Positions 26,409 through 34,749 of a DNA stretch of 64,000 nt are shown here, piece after piece. This DNA comes from Nitrososphaerota archaeon. GTDB taxonomy: Archaea; Thermoproteota; Nitrososphaeria_A; Caldarchaeales; Calditenuaceae. Every line of letters begins with the position of its first letter. Within the stretch, counting starts at the first letter, position 1. A model generated the notes under the pieces. It saw nothing but the letters and a program-made list of their open reading frames with translations, was not told the DNA's origin and searched no databases. The position numbers and the translations under genes are program-made. The DNA lies in contig WUQR01000139.1 of NCBI GenBank assembly GCA_009889515.1, positions 1,178,001 through 1,242,000 of the forward strand. The letters are read 5' to 3'.

Positions 26409-27233
26409 TCAGCTCCCATCACCAATAACCACTCCACTACCAGATCCATAGTAAGCTTGTGGCATTCTGCCACCCAGCCTCACGCGCCTCGCCTCACTCA
26501 ACGCCTTCTCGTCCACTTCATCCATAACTGCGGATACACCCGGTCTAGCTTCTATCAGCTCTGGGAGATATATATCATCGTCATAGTAGATTGGTTTGAC
26601 TGAGCAGGAGCCGCCAGAATACTTAGGCGGCGACCAGACATTTGCCGCGTAAATGGGTATGCGGTTTTCGAGGCTCCTGACTTTGAGGTAAAGATGCCAA
26701 GCCTCTTTTCCGCGGGAGAGTATCCTTGACGGGTTGAATATGAGTTGAGCATCAGCGAGGGCGAGTGTCCTAACAGCTTCGGGGTAGACGATGTCGTGGC
26801 AGATTACAACACCTATCCGCACCCCTTTAACCACAAAGGTTCTGAAAGATTCCCCTCTCTGGACTATATCGTTCTCGCGCCTATACAAGTGTATCTTTTC
26901 TTGAAAACCGATAACCTCTCCATTACTGCCAATTATCGGGCAGGCGACATGAATCTTCTCCCCCCTAGCGATGTATAAGCCACCACCAAGTATGGCGACG
27001 CCGTGCTCTTCAGCCAGTTTTTGCAGCCTCTCTATCGCCATTTCACTATCCGCCACGGCTTTTTCCAAATTGTTTAGAGGGTCAAGGCTAATCCAAGCCT
27101 CCGGCAACAGGAATATGTCTGGCTCGCGGTGGTGAAGGAGGTTGATCAACGCCTCCACCTCTTTAAGCCTTTCCTCTTGATCCTCCCTTAAGGCTAGCTG
27201 GAGCACGGCGACCTTCAAGACCGACGCCACCAA
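26409..27233 (-). CDS. carbon-nitrogen hydrolase (nitrilase superfamily)
   Basis: A 274-residue hydrolase with the Glu-Lys-Cys triad: Glu45 in LLPEAW, Lys113 in EKIHLYRRE and Cys145 in VVICHDIVYPE. The family cleaves amides or nitriles through a cysteine thioester. The substrate cannot be read from the sequence; archaeal relatives include omega-amidases and amidohydrolases of amino-acid breakdown. It is transcribed divergently from the aminotransferase at 27324, whose product could conceivably feed it. Confidence 0.9.
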   Translation of the reverse strand: MVASVLKVAVLQLALREDQEERLKEVEALINLLHHREPDIFLLPEAWISLDPLNNLEKAVADSEMAIERLQKLAEEHGVAILGGGLYIARGEKIHVACPIIGSNGEVIGFQEKIHLYRRENDIVQRGESFRTFVVKGVRIGVVICHDIVYPEAVRTLALADAQLIFNPSRILSRGKEAWHLYLKVRSLENRIPIYAANVWSPPKYSGGSCSVKPIYYDDDIYLPELIEARPGVSAVMDEVDEKALSEARRVRLGGRMPQAYYGSGSGVVIGDGS

Positions 27234-27323
27234 CTATATTGGTCAATGTTGCTAATAAGTCATGATTCACCAACCTACTTGGATGGGGAAAGGTAATAGA
27301 GAAGTGTTTGGGGCAGATATCTG

Positions 27324-28490
27324 GTGAAGATGGATAAAGAAAAGCAGCACGATGAAGCTGACGACTCCTGGGTCATAAAATATTTTGACAATGTAGGCAA
27401 CAGTGGAGACATGATAAATCTAGGGATTGGTGAGCCGGATTTCGACATGTTTGAGCCACTCAAGGATGAGGCTGAGCGCGTAATCAGGCGGGGTTTGAAC
27501 AAGTACACCATGACTGCCGGAATAGTCGAGCTGAGAGAGGCGATAGCGGAGACCTATAGTAGGAGGTGGGGTGTCGACATAGGTCCCGACAACGTTGTAG
27601 TGACACCAGGCGCCTCAAGCGCCCTCTTCATGTCGTTAGCCTCGATAATTCGGCCGGGCGACTGGGTGGTTATACCCACCCCCTCCTTCCCCTCGTTCAA
27701 GGCCCTCACCCAGATTTTGGGTGGCAGGGTAGTTGAAGTGGGCCCTCTACCGGAGAGCGACTTCCAGCTCGATGTAGGGGGTGTCAGGTCGACACTGGGG
27801 GAGAAGAGGGCTGCGGTGATACTCAACAGTCCAACAAACCCTACTGGGAGTGTTATTGACGAGCGTGCCTTCTCGGAAGTGGTGGACCTGTGTAGGAAGA
27901 GTGGTGCCTATCTGATATCTGACGAGGTTTACGAGAGGTTTGTATATGGTGTGGAATACACCAGCGCTGCGAAGTATTGGGGCGAATACGATAGGATTGT
28001 TATAGTTAACAGTTTTTCGAAAACACTTGCAATGACGGGGTGGAGGCTAGGATACATGATAGTGCCTAAGCACTTAAAGGCTCGCGTCATCAAGCTTCAA
28101 GCATACATAAACGCCTGCCCACCTAGTGTCGCACAATACGTCGCACTCTACGCCCTCAGATCCAGCGAGGTGCAGAAAATGATAGACGAAAAAGTATCGG
28201 AGTACTGGAGGAGGCGGGACACTCTCCATAAGGCGTTAAACGCCCACGGAGTATCTACACACCTTCCCAAGGGAGGGATCTATCTGTTTCCCCGCATACC
28301 ACTCCCCATAGACTCAGAAACCTTCTGCAACCGTCTCGCAAAAGAGGCGAGGGTGATTACTATTCCGGGGAAGGTGTTTGGCAAGGGTGGTGAGGGGCAT
28401 TTCAGGATTACCCTCTCGGCTAGCCCTGAGAAGCTTTTGGAGGCGGCCGAGAAGATTGCCGCCTTCGTTGAGCGCACTAGGCCAAAATAA
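27324..28490 (+). CDS. class I/II aminotransferase
   Basis: A 388-residue PLP-dependent aminotransferase of fold type I. The PLP lysine is Lys233 in NSFSKTLAMTGWRLGY; other marks are LGIGEPDF, KYT(M)TAG, SPTNPTG and YLISDEVYERF. This is the subgroup that includes archaeal aspartate and aromatic aminotransferases; specificity is not readable. The GTG/ATG choice: start taken at ATG 27324-coded Met, preceded by GGTGAAG. The first ~14 residues are unusually polar. Confidence 0.92.
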   Translation: MKMDKEKQHDEADDSWVIKYFDNVGNSGDMINLGIGEPDFDMFEPLKDEAERVIRRGLNKYTMTAGIVELREAIAETYSRRWGVDIGPDNVVVTPGASSALFMSLASIIRPGDWVVIPTPSFPSFKALTQILGGRVVEVGPLPESDFQLDVGGVRSTLGEKRAAVILNSPTNPTGSVIDERAFSEVVDLCRKSGAYLISDEVYERFVYGVEYTSAAKYWGEYDRIVIVNSFSKTLAMTGWRLGYMIVPKHLKARVIKLQAYINACPPSVAQYVALYALRSSEVQKMIDEKVSEYWRRRDTLHKALNAHGVSTHLPKGGIYLFPRIPLPIDSETFCNRLAKEARVITIPGKVFGKGGEGHFRITLSASPEKLLEAAEKIAAFVERTRPK

Positions 28491-28495
28491 CCTAA

Positions 28496-28984
28496 CTAGG
28501 GGGCGCGGAGGCCTAGCTGCTTCACCCTGTCGGCTTTAAGCTTCACTACATTAGTTCTTCCATAGCGTTCCACGACCACGATGTCTCTATTTTTAAGCGA
28601 TGATACTATTCTGTGGGTTTGGAGACGCGTTAGCCCGAGCCCCTTTGCTATCTCCCTCTGCTCAGCCATCCCTCCACGCTCTATCAGATACCCGACAACC
28701 ATGCTCTCTTTATCGTTTAGCCCTACCACGCTGATATCCTCCCTGTTCTGATGGGCTAGAAAGATAGCTATGGCCGCTATGATAAGCATGAGAGACGCCG
28801 CGATGAGTGGAACACTCATCCAGAACAGCATCGACTCGTGCATCGGCATGATGTTTAGACCCCTCATAACCTCGCTCATGAGGCTGTTGTGCTGCCAGAT
28901 GCTGAAGAGTGTTATGAGAAGTAGAGATGCACCAAGGGCGGCCATCATGAGGGCTAAACTTTTGCCGTGTCGGCCGAGAGCCAA
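28496..28984 (-). CDS. membrane-anchored winged-helix regulator
   Basis: A 162-residue protein with two membrane helices (about 10-30 and 55-78) joined by a Met/His-containing outer loop (MPMHESM), followed by a cytosolic winged helix (about 90-162: ESMVVGYLIERGGMAEQREIAKGLGLTRLQTHRIVSSLKNRDIVV). This is a one-component, membrane-bound transcription factor layout. The external Met and His could sense a metal such as copper, an inference supported by the divergent Met-rich operon at 29129. A TATA-like CTTAAATA lies about 27 bases before its start. Confidence 0.8.
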   Translation of the reverse strand: MALGRHGKSLALMMAALGASLLLITLFSIWQHNSLMSEVMRGLNIMPMHESMLFWMSVPLIAASLMLIIAAIAIFLAHQNREDISVVGLNDKESMVVGYLIERGGMAEQREIAKGLGLTRLQTHRIVSSLKNRDIVVVERYGRTNVVKLKADRVKQLGLRAP

Positions 28985-29052
28985 TACGGTCTTAACTCTA
29001 ACTACAGCCTATTTAAGCATTCCATGCCGACCCGTCCAATCACCTATTAAGG

Positions 29053-29077
29053 GTTTCAATGTTTCAAGACCGTTTCA
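29053..29077. promoter_or_regulatory. three GTTTCA repeats between divergent genes
   Basis: GTTTCA occurs at 29053, 29061 and 29072 (start-to-start 8 and 11 bases) in the 144-base gap between the membrane winged-helix gene and the Met-rich operon. A TATA-like GATATACC follows at about 29079. The placement suits a regulator binding site, possibly for the neighbouring regulator. Confidence 0.35.
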
Positions 29078-29128
29078 GGATATACCTATTGCCCACCCCC
29101 GCCATCTTATATGTGGTAGGTGTTGAGT

Positions 29129-29845
29129 ATGGTAAAACCGGTTTTAATCACGGTAGCTCTTGTCGTCGTGTTAGCGGTGGCGGCTGTTAGTGCCGTAGCC
29201 GTCTATGATTCTTGGAGAAGGAGTGCGATCGCCGCTTATCCGCAGAATGTAATGTCCCCTAGCTACGGTATGGGTGGTTGGATGATGGGTGGGTGCCCGT
29301 GGATGTGGGGTCCAACATCGTCTACTGGAGGATCTAGAATAAGCATTGAGCGGGCTCTCGATCTGGTCGAGGACTACGTCGCCACAAGATTCGGCCCAGG
29401 ATTTAGAATACATGAGATAATGGAGTTTGAGAATAACTTCTACGCGATTGTTATTGAGGAGGGCTCTGGAATTGGTGCGTTTGAACTGCTTGTCGACCCG
29501 TATACAGGCGTTGTTTCACCCGAGCCTGGACCCAACATGATGTGGAACAGGAAGTATGGGATGCATAACTCAATGATGGGGCAGAGTACAGCGCCTTCAG
29601 CTGACATGCCCGTTAGCCCAGACGAGGCTATGCGGCTGGCCCAAGACTATCTCTCCCGAAGATATGATGGGGTGGTCGAAGTATTGGAGCCTACAAGGTT
29701 TTATGGCTACTACACCATGGACTACAAGCTAAACGGCGAAGTGCACGGAATGCTCAGCGTTAACGGCTATACAGGAGATATATGGTATCACTCGTGGCAT
29801 GGTAGATTTATTGGGGAGTTGGAACTTGGTGGTGAGGAGCATTGA
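29129..29845 (+). CDS. membrane-anchored Met-rich protein with two PepSY-like domains
   Basis: A 238-residue protein from the ATG at 29129, which has GGTAGGTG just upstream; an in-frame GTG at 29120 is less likely. An N-terminal signal anchor (about 3-26) is followed by a Gly/Met/Trp-rich stretch with Cys (GMGGWMMGGCPWMWG). Then come two repeats of a PepSY-like alpha/beta unit: ISIERALDLVEDYVATRFG...AFELLVDPYTG and VSPDEAMRLAQDYLSRRYD...GMLSVNGYTG. A second Met/His stretch (MHNSMMG) joins them. Methionine clusters outside the membrane commonly bind Cu(I) or Ag(I). First gene of a three-gene operon with a membrane protein and a DUF411 protein. Confidence 0.78.
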   Translation: MVKPVLITVALVVVLAVAAVSAVAVYDSWRRSAIAAYPQNVMSPSYGMGGWMMGGCPWMWGPTSSTGGSRISIERALDLVEDYVATRFGPGFRIHEIMEFENNFYAIVIEEGSGIGAFELLVDPYTGVVSPEPGPNMMWNRKYGMHNSMMGQSTAPSADMPVSPDEAMRLAQDYLSRRYDGVVEVLEPTRFYGYYTMDYKLNGEVHGMLSVNGYTGDIWYHSWHGRFIGELELGGEEH

Positions 29846-30231
29846 GCCAAGCGGATAAACCAGTTGCAGCTTTCGTACTCTCTCTAGCCGCTGGAGTGTT
29901 GCTGCTAGTCGGAGGGGTGGTCGCTATGAGCTGGTCATATTATCCAGGCTGGAGCGGCTGGGGTGGCATGATGATGCCTATGATGATGTGGTGGATGCCT
30001 TGGATGTGGTGGATTCCCGCGATTATTGGTATAGCCTCAGGTGCAGTGATTATTATTGGGGCCCTAGCTATCTACAGCGACCCGAAACTCGCCCAAGCCT
30101 GGGGAGCCGTCATACTCGTGTTCTCGCTGGTAGGGCTTTTAGGATTTGGCGGCTTCATCATCGGCTCTCTTCTGGGCATCGTCGGAGGCATTATTGCACT
30201 CACTTGGAAGACACCGGCTGAAAAGGGATAA
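29842..30231 (+). CDS. Met/Trp-rich integral membrane protein
   Basis: A 129-residue membrane protein with about four helices. Between the first and second lies WSGWGGMMMPMMMWWMP, an exceptional Met and Trp cluster probably on the outer face or in the membrane. The TTG start overlaps the previous stop (TTGA), so translation is coupled. The rest is plain Gly/Ile/Leu helices. I do not know a named family. A role in copper binding or transfer is inferred from composition and neighbours. Confidence 0.75.
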   Translation: MSQADKPVAAFVLSLAAGVLLLVGGVVAMSWSYYPGWSGWGGMMMPMMMWWMPWMWWIPAIIGIASGAVIIIGALAIYSDPKLAQAWGAVILVFSLVGLLGFGGFIIGSLLGIVGGIIALTWKTPAEKG

Positions 30232-30236
30232 TACAA

Positions 30237-30755
30237 ATGGTAAGAAATAGAAAAGCCCAAGGTAAGAGTAACACTCAGCTATACGCCATCGTAGCCAGCA
30301 TAATAACACTATTCTTAGCAGTGATTGTTATCCTTAATCAGGGTCCGACTAACGATGAGAGACAGGCTGATACAAGAAGAGCCTACCCTGTGGTGAAGCT
30401 GTACAGAACCTCGCTCTGTGACTGTTGTGAAAGCTATGAAAACTACCTGAAGAGTAAGGGGGTCGCGGTGCAGACAATGATAGTGGATCAGCAGGAGTTG
30501 CAGGATTTGAGGAAGAGGCTTGGTATACCGAGCCAGCTGTTTAGCTGCCACACTTCGGTTGTGGAGGACTATTTCGTCGAGGGGCACATCCCCCTAGAGG
30601 CCATTTCGAAACTTCTGGAGGAGCGGCCAAATGTGGAGGGCATCGCCCTACCAGGAATGCCGCAGGGGTCACCGGGGATGGATGGTACAAAGACAGGGCC
30701 ACTCAAGATCTATTCCAAGACCGGTGATTCAATAACTATTTTCATGGAGCTCTAA
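30237..30755 (+). CDS. DUF411 metal-binding protein, membrane-anchored
   Basis: A 172-residue protein with one N-terminal membrane helix (about 14-34) and an exported domain of the DUF411 family. Features are VKLYRTSLCDCC (Cys61, Cys63, Cys64) at the active edge of a thioredoxin-like fold, SCHTSVVEDYFVEGHIP (Cys104, His105, plus His) and LPGMPQGSPGM near the end. DUF411 genes are repeatedly found with copper resistance genes. The gene starts five bases after the previous stop. It completes the putative copper operon. Confidence 0.87.
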   Translation: MVRNRKAQGKSNTQLYAIVASIITLFLAVIVILNQGPTNDERQADTRRAYPVVKLYRTSLCDCCESYENYLKSKGVAVQTMIVDQQELQDLRKRLGIPSQLFSCHTSVVEDYFVEGHIPLEAISKLLEERPNVEGIALPGMPQGSPGMDGTKTGPLKIYSKTGDSITIFMEL

Positions 30756-30816
30756 CCTGAAACTATGAAATAGCATTTAAATTAAGCCCTCTCCACGAGT
30801 CAGTGAGGCAGAGACA

Positions 30817-31080
30817 ATGCCATACTTCGTGGTCATGCTCGAAGCTATTCCTGGAGTGGAGCCCACACAGAGCCAGAGGCAGTCGCACCTCGACCACCTC
30901 GCATCCCTCAAGGCCCGCGGCATCCTCTTTGCCTCAGGACGGTTCAAGGATGGTAGCGGAGGCCTCTACATACTGGAGGCTAAAAACATCGAGGAGGCCA
31001 AGTCAATAGTAGAGTCGGATCCGTATGTTAAGTTTGGGCTACGGAAGTTCACTGTGAAGGAGTGGGATAGAGTATACTAA
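30817..31080 (+). CDS. YciI-like protein
   Basis: An 87-residue ferredoxin-like alpha/beta protein of the YciI family. It has the HLDHLASLKARGILFASGRF segment with the conserved His and Asp of the proposed active site, then SIVESDPYVKFGL. Catalytic activity of most members is unknown. A TATA-like ATTTAAATTAA lies about 38 bases before the ATG, so it is transcribed separately from the DUF411 gene. Confidence 0.85.
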   Translation: MPYFVVMLEAIPGVEPTQSQRQSHLDHLASLKARGILFASGRFKDGSGGLYILEAKNIEEAKSIVESDPYVKFGLRKFTVKEWDRVY

Positions 31081-31135
31081 TAATGGCTGTATGGCAAATC
31101 AATAAATATCGTCCAAGTGTTTTTAGGTCTAGACT

Positions 31136-31591
31136 TTGCGTCCAGTCTTCCTAGCCCTACTTATCGCCGTCCTTGCTGTTTCTGTAATAGCGTTGCTGAT
31201 TTTCTCTCCTTTACTGTTGGGGGGAGGGCGGAGCGGTGGCAAGTATTTTCTGGTCGACGTGTTGGGTGAGCGATTCGTTATCTATGTAACGGATGCGGAG
31301 ACGATAAGGCTGGCTGAAGATAATATGAGGGGGTTGAATCGTCTCTTTCCAATTGGTAAGCTCGAGCGTGGAGATGGAGGCTTTAACAGGCCGTGGAGCT
31401 GGCACCTCCGCCCCGACACGGTCAGGTTTGCTGAGTTTTCGATAGAGCTGTGTGATGGTCTTCCGAGCTATGTGGAGAGTGAGCTCGACTACTGGGTCGA
31501 CACCGTCGGCTCATACTGCCCCTGGAGTGGGAGGATAATAGCCTCTGCTGACAGCCCCGCTGAACTCTACTCAATGCCCTCGAATAAATAG
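31136..31591 (+). CDS. exported protein of a BP74-like conserved family
   Basis: A 151-residue protein starting at TTG. A hydrophobic N-terminal helix (about 4-28) is a signal peptide or anchor. The exported domain carries FVIYVTDAETIRLAEDN, FPIGKLERGDGGFNRPWSWHL, FAEFSIELCDGLPSYVE and VGSYCPWSGRI. I recognise this order from a conserved domain also found in the Dictyostelium protein BP74 and in bacteria; the function is not known. Two Cys (in ELCDG and SYCPW) could form a disulfide. It stands between YciI and pyrD on the same strand. Confidence 0.68.
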   Translation: MRPVFLALLIAVLAVSVIALLIFSPLLLGGGRSGGKYFLVDVLGERFVIYVTDAETIRLAEDNMRGLNRLFPIGKLERGDGGFNRPWSWHLRPDTVRFAEFSIELCDGLPSYVESELDYWVDTVGSYCPWSGRIIASADSPAELYSMPSNK

Positions 31592-31616
31592 AGGCTAAAC
31601 AACAATATCCTCTGAC

Positions 31617-32627
31617 GTGTCTGGGCCAATACTGCCAAGCCTAGCTCACAAGCTTCTGAGACTCCTGCCACCCGAGGATGCCCACAGGGCGGGGTTAAGG
31701 CTGGTCAGGCTTCTAAGACCAGGGAGGTTGGAGCCTCCTGAGGGAATTCAACTTAAGACATGGCTTGGTAGGCTCGCCCCGCCCATAGGACTTGCAGCCG
31801 GCTTTGACAAGACTGGTGAGAGTGTAGCGCACCTGTCCAGACTCGGGTTCGGATACTTGGTGGCGGGCTCGGTTACGCTAAACCCTAGGCCGGGAAACAG
31901 GAGGCCTAGAATTGTTAGGAGGAGGGGCGAGGCCCTCGTAAACGCCATGGGTCTCCCAAACCCTGGCATAGACGTCTTCGCCAAGAATTTGTCGATTGGT
32001 GCGCCGCTTGCCGGTGTCCCGGTGGTCGCGAGTATCGCTGGAGCAGACCCAGAGGAGATTGTGGCCTGTTATGAGAGGCTGAGAGGGGTGGTCGCGGGTG
32101 TCGAGGTGAATCTTAGCTCGCCAAGCCTCCGTGATGCAGTTGCAATATGGTCTGAGGAGAGGTTTAGCCACCTAGTCGAGCTGCTTGTTAGCGTTAAGTG
32201 GTGTCCCCTAGCGCTTAAGATACCGCCTCTGGCTCGGGCGGAGCTGAGGAACCACGTCCTGAGAGCTGTAAAGATCTGGGTTGACAATGGACTAGAGAGC
32301 ATTACAGCCGTTAACACACTTCCAGTCAGTGAGACCCGGCTCTCTACAGGGTTCGGGGGACTCAGTGGCAGGCCACTAAACCCCTACATGCTGGAGACTC
32401 TGAGGGAACTTCGCAGCCTTATCGGAGGCAACTGCGAGATAAATGCTGTCGGAGGCATCTTCAGTGCAGAGGATGCCTTGCAGGCCTTTAGACTCGGAGC
32501 GTCTACGGTTCAGGTCTACACGGCGCTGGTATACCGCGGACCCCGAGTAGTTAGGCAAATAGTCGCCGACCTAGCCAAGATACTGGCCAGTATGGGGGCT
32601 AGCAGCCTCGAGGAGATCCTACCCTGA
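31617..32627 (+). CDS. pyrD: dihydroorotate dehydrogenase, class 2-like
   Basis: Oxidises dihydroorotate to orotate in pyrimidine synthesis. The 336-residue length, N-terminal helical extension (about 1-40), GLAAGFDKTGE and GSVTLNPRPGNRRPRIVRR fit class 2 enzymes, which pass electrons to quinone at the membrane. The FMN site VGGIFSAEDALQAFRLGA ... VQVYTALVYRGP is complete. The loop NLSSPSL keeps the class 2 serines but has Ser where Asn is usual (SSPN). The start is GTG. It could use the same quinone pool as the heme-copper enzyme at 52386. Confidence 0.93.
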   Translation: MSGPILPSLAHKLLRLLPPEDAHRAGLRLVRLLRPGRLEPPEGIQLKTWLGRLAPPIGLAAGFDKTGESVAHLSRLGFGYLVAGSVTLNPRPGNRRPRIVRRRGEALVNAMGLPNPGIDVFAKNLSIGAPLAGVPVVASIAGADPEEIVACYERLRGVVAGVEVNLSSPSLRDAVAIWSEERFSHLVELLVSVKWCPLALKIPPLARAELRNHVLRAVKIWVDNGLESITAVNTLPVSETRLSTGFGGLSGRPLNPYMLETLRELRSLIGGNCEINAVGGIFSAEDALQAFRLGASTVQVYTALVYRGPRVVRQIVADLAKILASMGASSLEEILP

Positions 32628-32648
32628 AGGGGCAATAACAGGGTTTTT

Positions 32649-34418
32649 ATGAAGCCATGGCCTCATCAGCTTGAAATGGAGGACCCCGCCGACTATCTTG
32701 CATCGAGGTACAAGTACATTTTCCGGGTCCCGGGAAGCCACCACCCCGTAGTATTGACAGCGGCTACGGCGGGCATCTTGGGAGTTCTCACAGGCTACCT
32801 CAGCGGAAAACACCTCCAGTCAATGCTCTACAGTATTGCCGGCTTCGCAGCCCTGCCCCTACTTCTCGCAGCAATATCCGTAAATATTTTCCATGGTCTT
32901 CCACTCCACTCGACTTTCAGGCGTCTCTGCCAACTGACCCTCCTCTCAAACTATTTCATTACAGCGGCCCTCCTCCTAGGATACCTCTCCACTACCATGG
33001 GTCTGGGCATCCTCAACCCTCTTCTCTCCGCCTCACTAGCCACTACCACTTTCATCAGGCTCACGCTTACATGGGTGATAGATGGTGAGCGGGGCTTATC
33101 TGTCGCAGCTTGGGCCATGGTGGAGCCTTTCCTTGCAGCCCTGTTCATCACCCTAGCATTGGAGGCACCACTACCAGACATCGTTATGGCCAGTCCACCT
33201 CTGGGAGCAGCAGTCGCTGCTTCAACCCTATTCTTAATAGGCCTCCCAGATGGAGATGGCGTCTCATCCATAAGGCTGTCAAGAGGATTGACTAGGCTCA
33301 TGCTTGAGGGCAACCCCAAGATACTTGAGGACGCGCTGTATAGGCTCGGAGAGATCGGTGAGCGAGTCACTGAGGCATTTGTGTTTAGGGGTAAGAGAAC
33401 TGGGAAACTGTCAGCCCTAGTCATTTTGGGGTTTCACATGGGCCCGTTTAGAAGGATGGGCAGCTCGATGCTTAACTGGTTAATAGAATCTAAGGCGGCT
33501 AAAAGAGGGGTTACAGCCGTAGCCGTGAAGGGATGCACAACCCACATATCAGACATAATAGCCAGCCAAGACGCTGAGCGGGTGGCAGAAGAAGTCGTAG
33601 CAGGAATATGCAGTGTCAAGGATGGGTGGAGTGATGAGGCCGCCCTGTGGACGTGGTTGAGGACTGGGAGAGCAGGAGGCTTCATGTTAGAGTTGGCGGG
33701 GAGGAGGGCTGCAGTAGTTAGCTTCCACCCAGAACCAATGGAGGATATTCCCGAAGAGATAGCCGTGTTCGCTGACGAGTACAACACTTCCGTGATAGAC
33801 CCGCACAACTCTTTTTCCCACAGATTTAAGAAGCTTAGCCCAGGAGACTTGGCAGACATACAGGATCTCCTAAAAAGGTTTAACCACACAGGCGAGACCT
33901 CACGCGGCAGATTACAGCTCGCGATATGCAAGGCAGGGTTCGGAGACCACGACCCGAGGCGGGGTATAGGCCCATGCGGCTACTCACTCGTAGCCCTCAA
34001 AGTAGACGGCCACAAGGCGGCGCTCGGAGTCATAGATGGAAACAACGCCATGCCATGGGTTACCGATACGCTGCGCCAATGGCTTACGAGTATGGGGTGG
34101 CAGACATCAGAGGTATTGACGACAGATACACACTCTGTGAACGGTGTAGTGCTGGGAGGGCGAGGGTACTATCCGGTGGGGGAGAACACTTCCCGTGAAG
34201 AGATCATAAACATCTTTGAAAAGCTCTCATCCGAGGCCACAGCGTCAGCCGAGGAGGTAGAAGCCGCCTACGTGAGGATTAAGCACGAGGGCGTCAGACT
34301 CTTCACGGAAGAGTTATTCGAAAAACTAGCCGCCCGCGTAAAACGTCACGCAATGATCTACCTGTCCGGCCTTTTCGGCTCAGCCATCACAGGCTTCGTC
34401 ATCGCCATACTCTTCTAA
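32649..34418 (+). CDS. DUF2070 family archaeal membrane protein
   Basis: A 589-residue archaeal protein of unknown function. Residues about 30-210 hold six to seven membrane helices; a large soluble domain (about 220-560) with LGFHMGPFRRMGSS, VKGCTTHISD, ADEYNTSVIDPHNS and TTDTHSVNGVVLGGRGYYPVG follows, and a last helix lies at the C-terminus. The conserved His, Asp and Asn in the soluble domain suggest a metal-dependent enzyme, but that is only my reading. It starts 21 bases after pyrD on the same strand. Confidence 0.85.
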   Translation: MKPWPHQLEMEDPADYLASRYKYIFRVPGSHHPVVLTAATAGILGVLTGYLSGKHLQSMLYSIAGFAALPLLLAAISVNIFHGLPLHSTFRRLCQLTLLSNYFITAALLLGYLSTTMGLGILNPLLSASLATTTFIRLTLTWVIDGERGLSVAAWAMVEPFLAALFITLALEAPLPDIVMASPPLGAAVAASTLFLIGLPDGDGVSSIRLSRGLTRLMLEGNPKILEDALYRLGEIGERVTEAFVFRGKRTGKLSALVILGFHMGPFRRMGSSMLNWLIESKAAKRGVTAVAVKGCTTHISDIIASQDAERVAEEVVAGICSVKDGWSDEAALWTWLRTGRAGGFMLELAGRRAAVVSFHPEPMEDIPEEIAVFADEYNTSVIDPHNSFSHRFKKLSPGDLADIQDLLKRFNHTGETSRGRLQLAICKAGFGDHDPRRGIGPCGYSLVALKVDGHKAALGVIDGNNAMPWVTDTLRQWLTSMGWQTSEVLTTDTHSVNGVVLGGRGYYPVGENTSREEIINIFEKLSSEATASAEEVEAAYVRIKHEGVRLFTEELFEKLAARVKRHAMIYLSGLFGSAITGFVIAILF

Positions 34419-34476
34419 AAAGCCCAGAAAAGGGAAATTGTTATATCTAAATGGAAGATAAGTTAATACAAGCCAG

Positions 34477-34740
34477 TTGATTCCCCAAGTGATAATAGGT
34501 AAGAAGCCGATCCTGAGCTATGTTACCGCTTGCCTAACATCCTTCAACAGGGGTAGCGACAGAGTGATCTTGAGGGCTAGGGGGCGTAGGATAAGCTCTT
34601 GCGTAGACGTAGTAAATACTCTGAGGAGGGGGTTTGTAACGGATATTCAGATTGAGAGTATAAACATAGGCACCGAGACGATTATGGTGGATAATAAGCC
34701 GAGGAATATCAGCTATATAGAGATCATCTTGAGACGGTAG
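34477..34740 (+). CDS. alba: Alba family nucleic-acid-binding protein
   Basis: An 87-residue archaeal chromatin protein. IGKKPILSYVTACLTSF is the Alba N-terminal strand with the acetylatable Lys region, followed by VILRARGRRISSCVDVVNTLRR and a beta-hairpin (TDIQIESINIGTETI). It binds DNA and RNA as a dimer. The start is TTG with a TATA-like TTATATC about 35 bases upstream. Confidence 0.93.
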   Translation: MIPQVIIGKKPILSYVTACLTSFNRGSDRVILRARGRRISSCVDVVNTLRRGFVTDIQIESINIGTETIMVDNKPRNISYIEIILRR

Positions 34741-34749
34741 TGTAGAATC

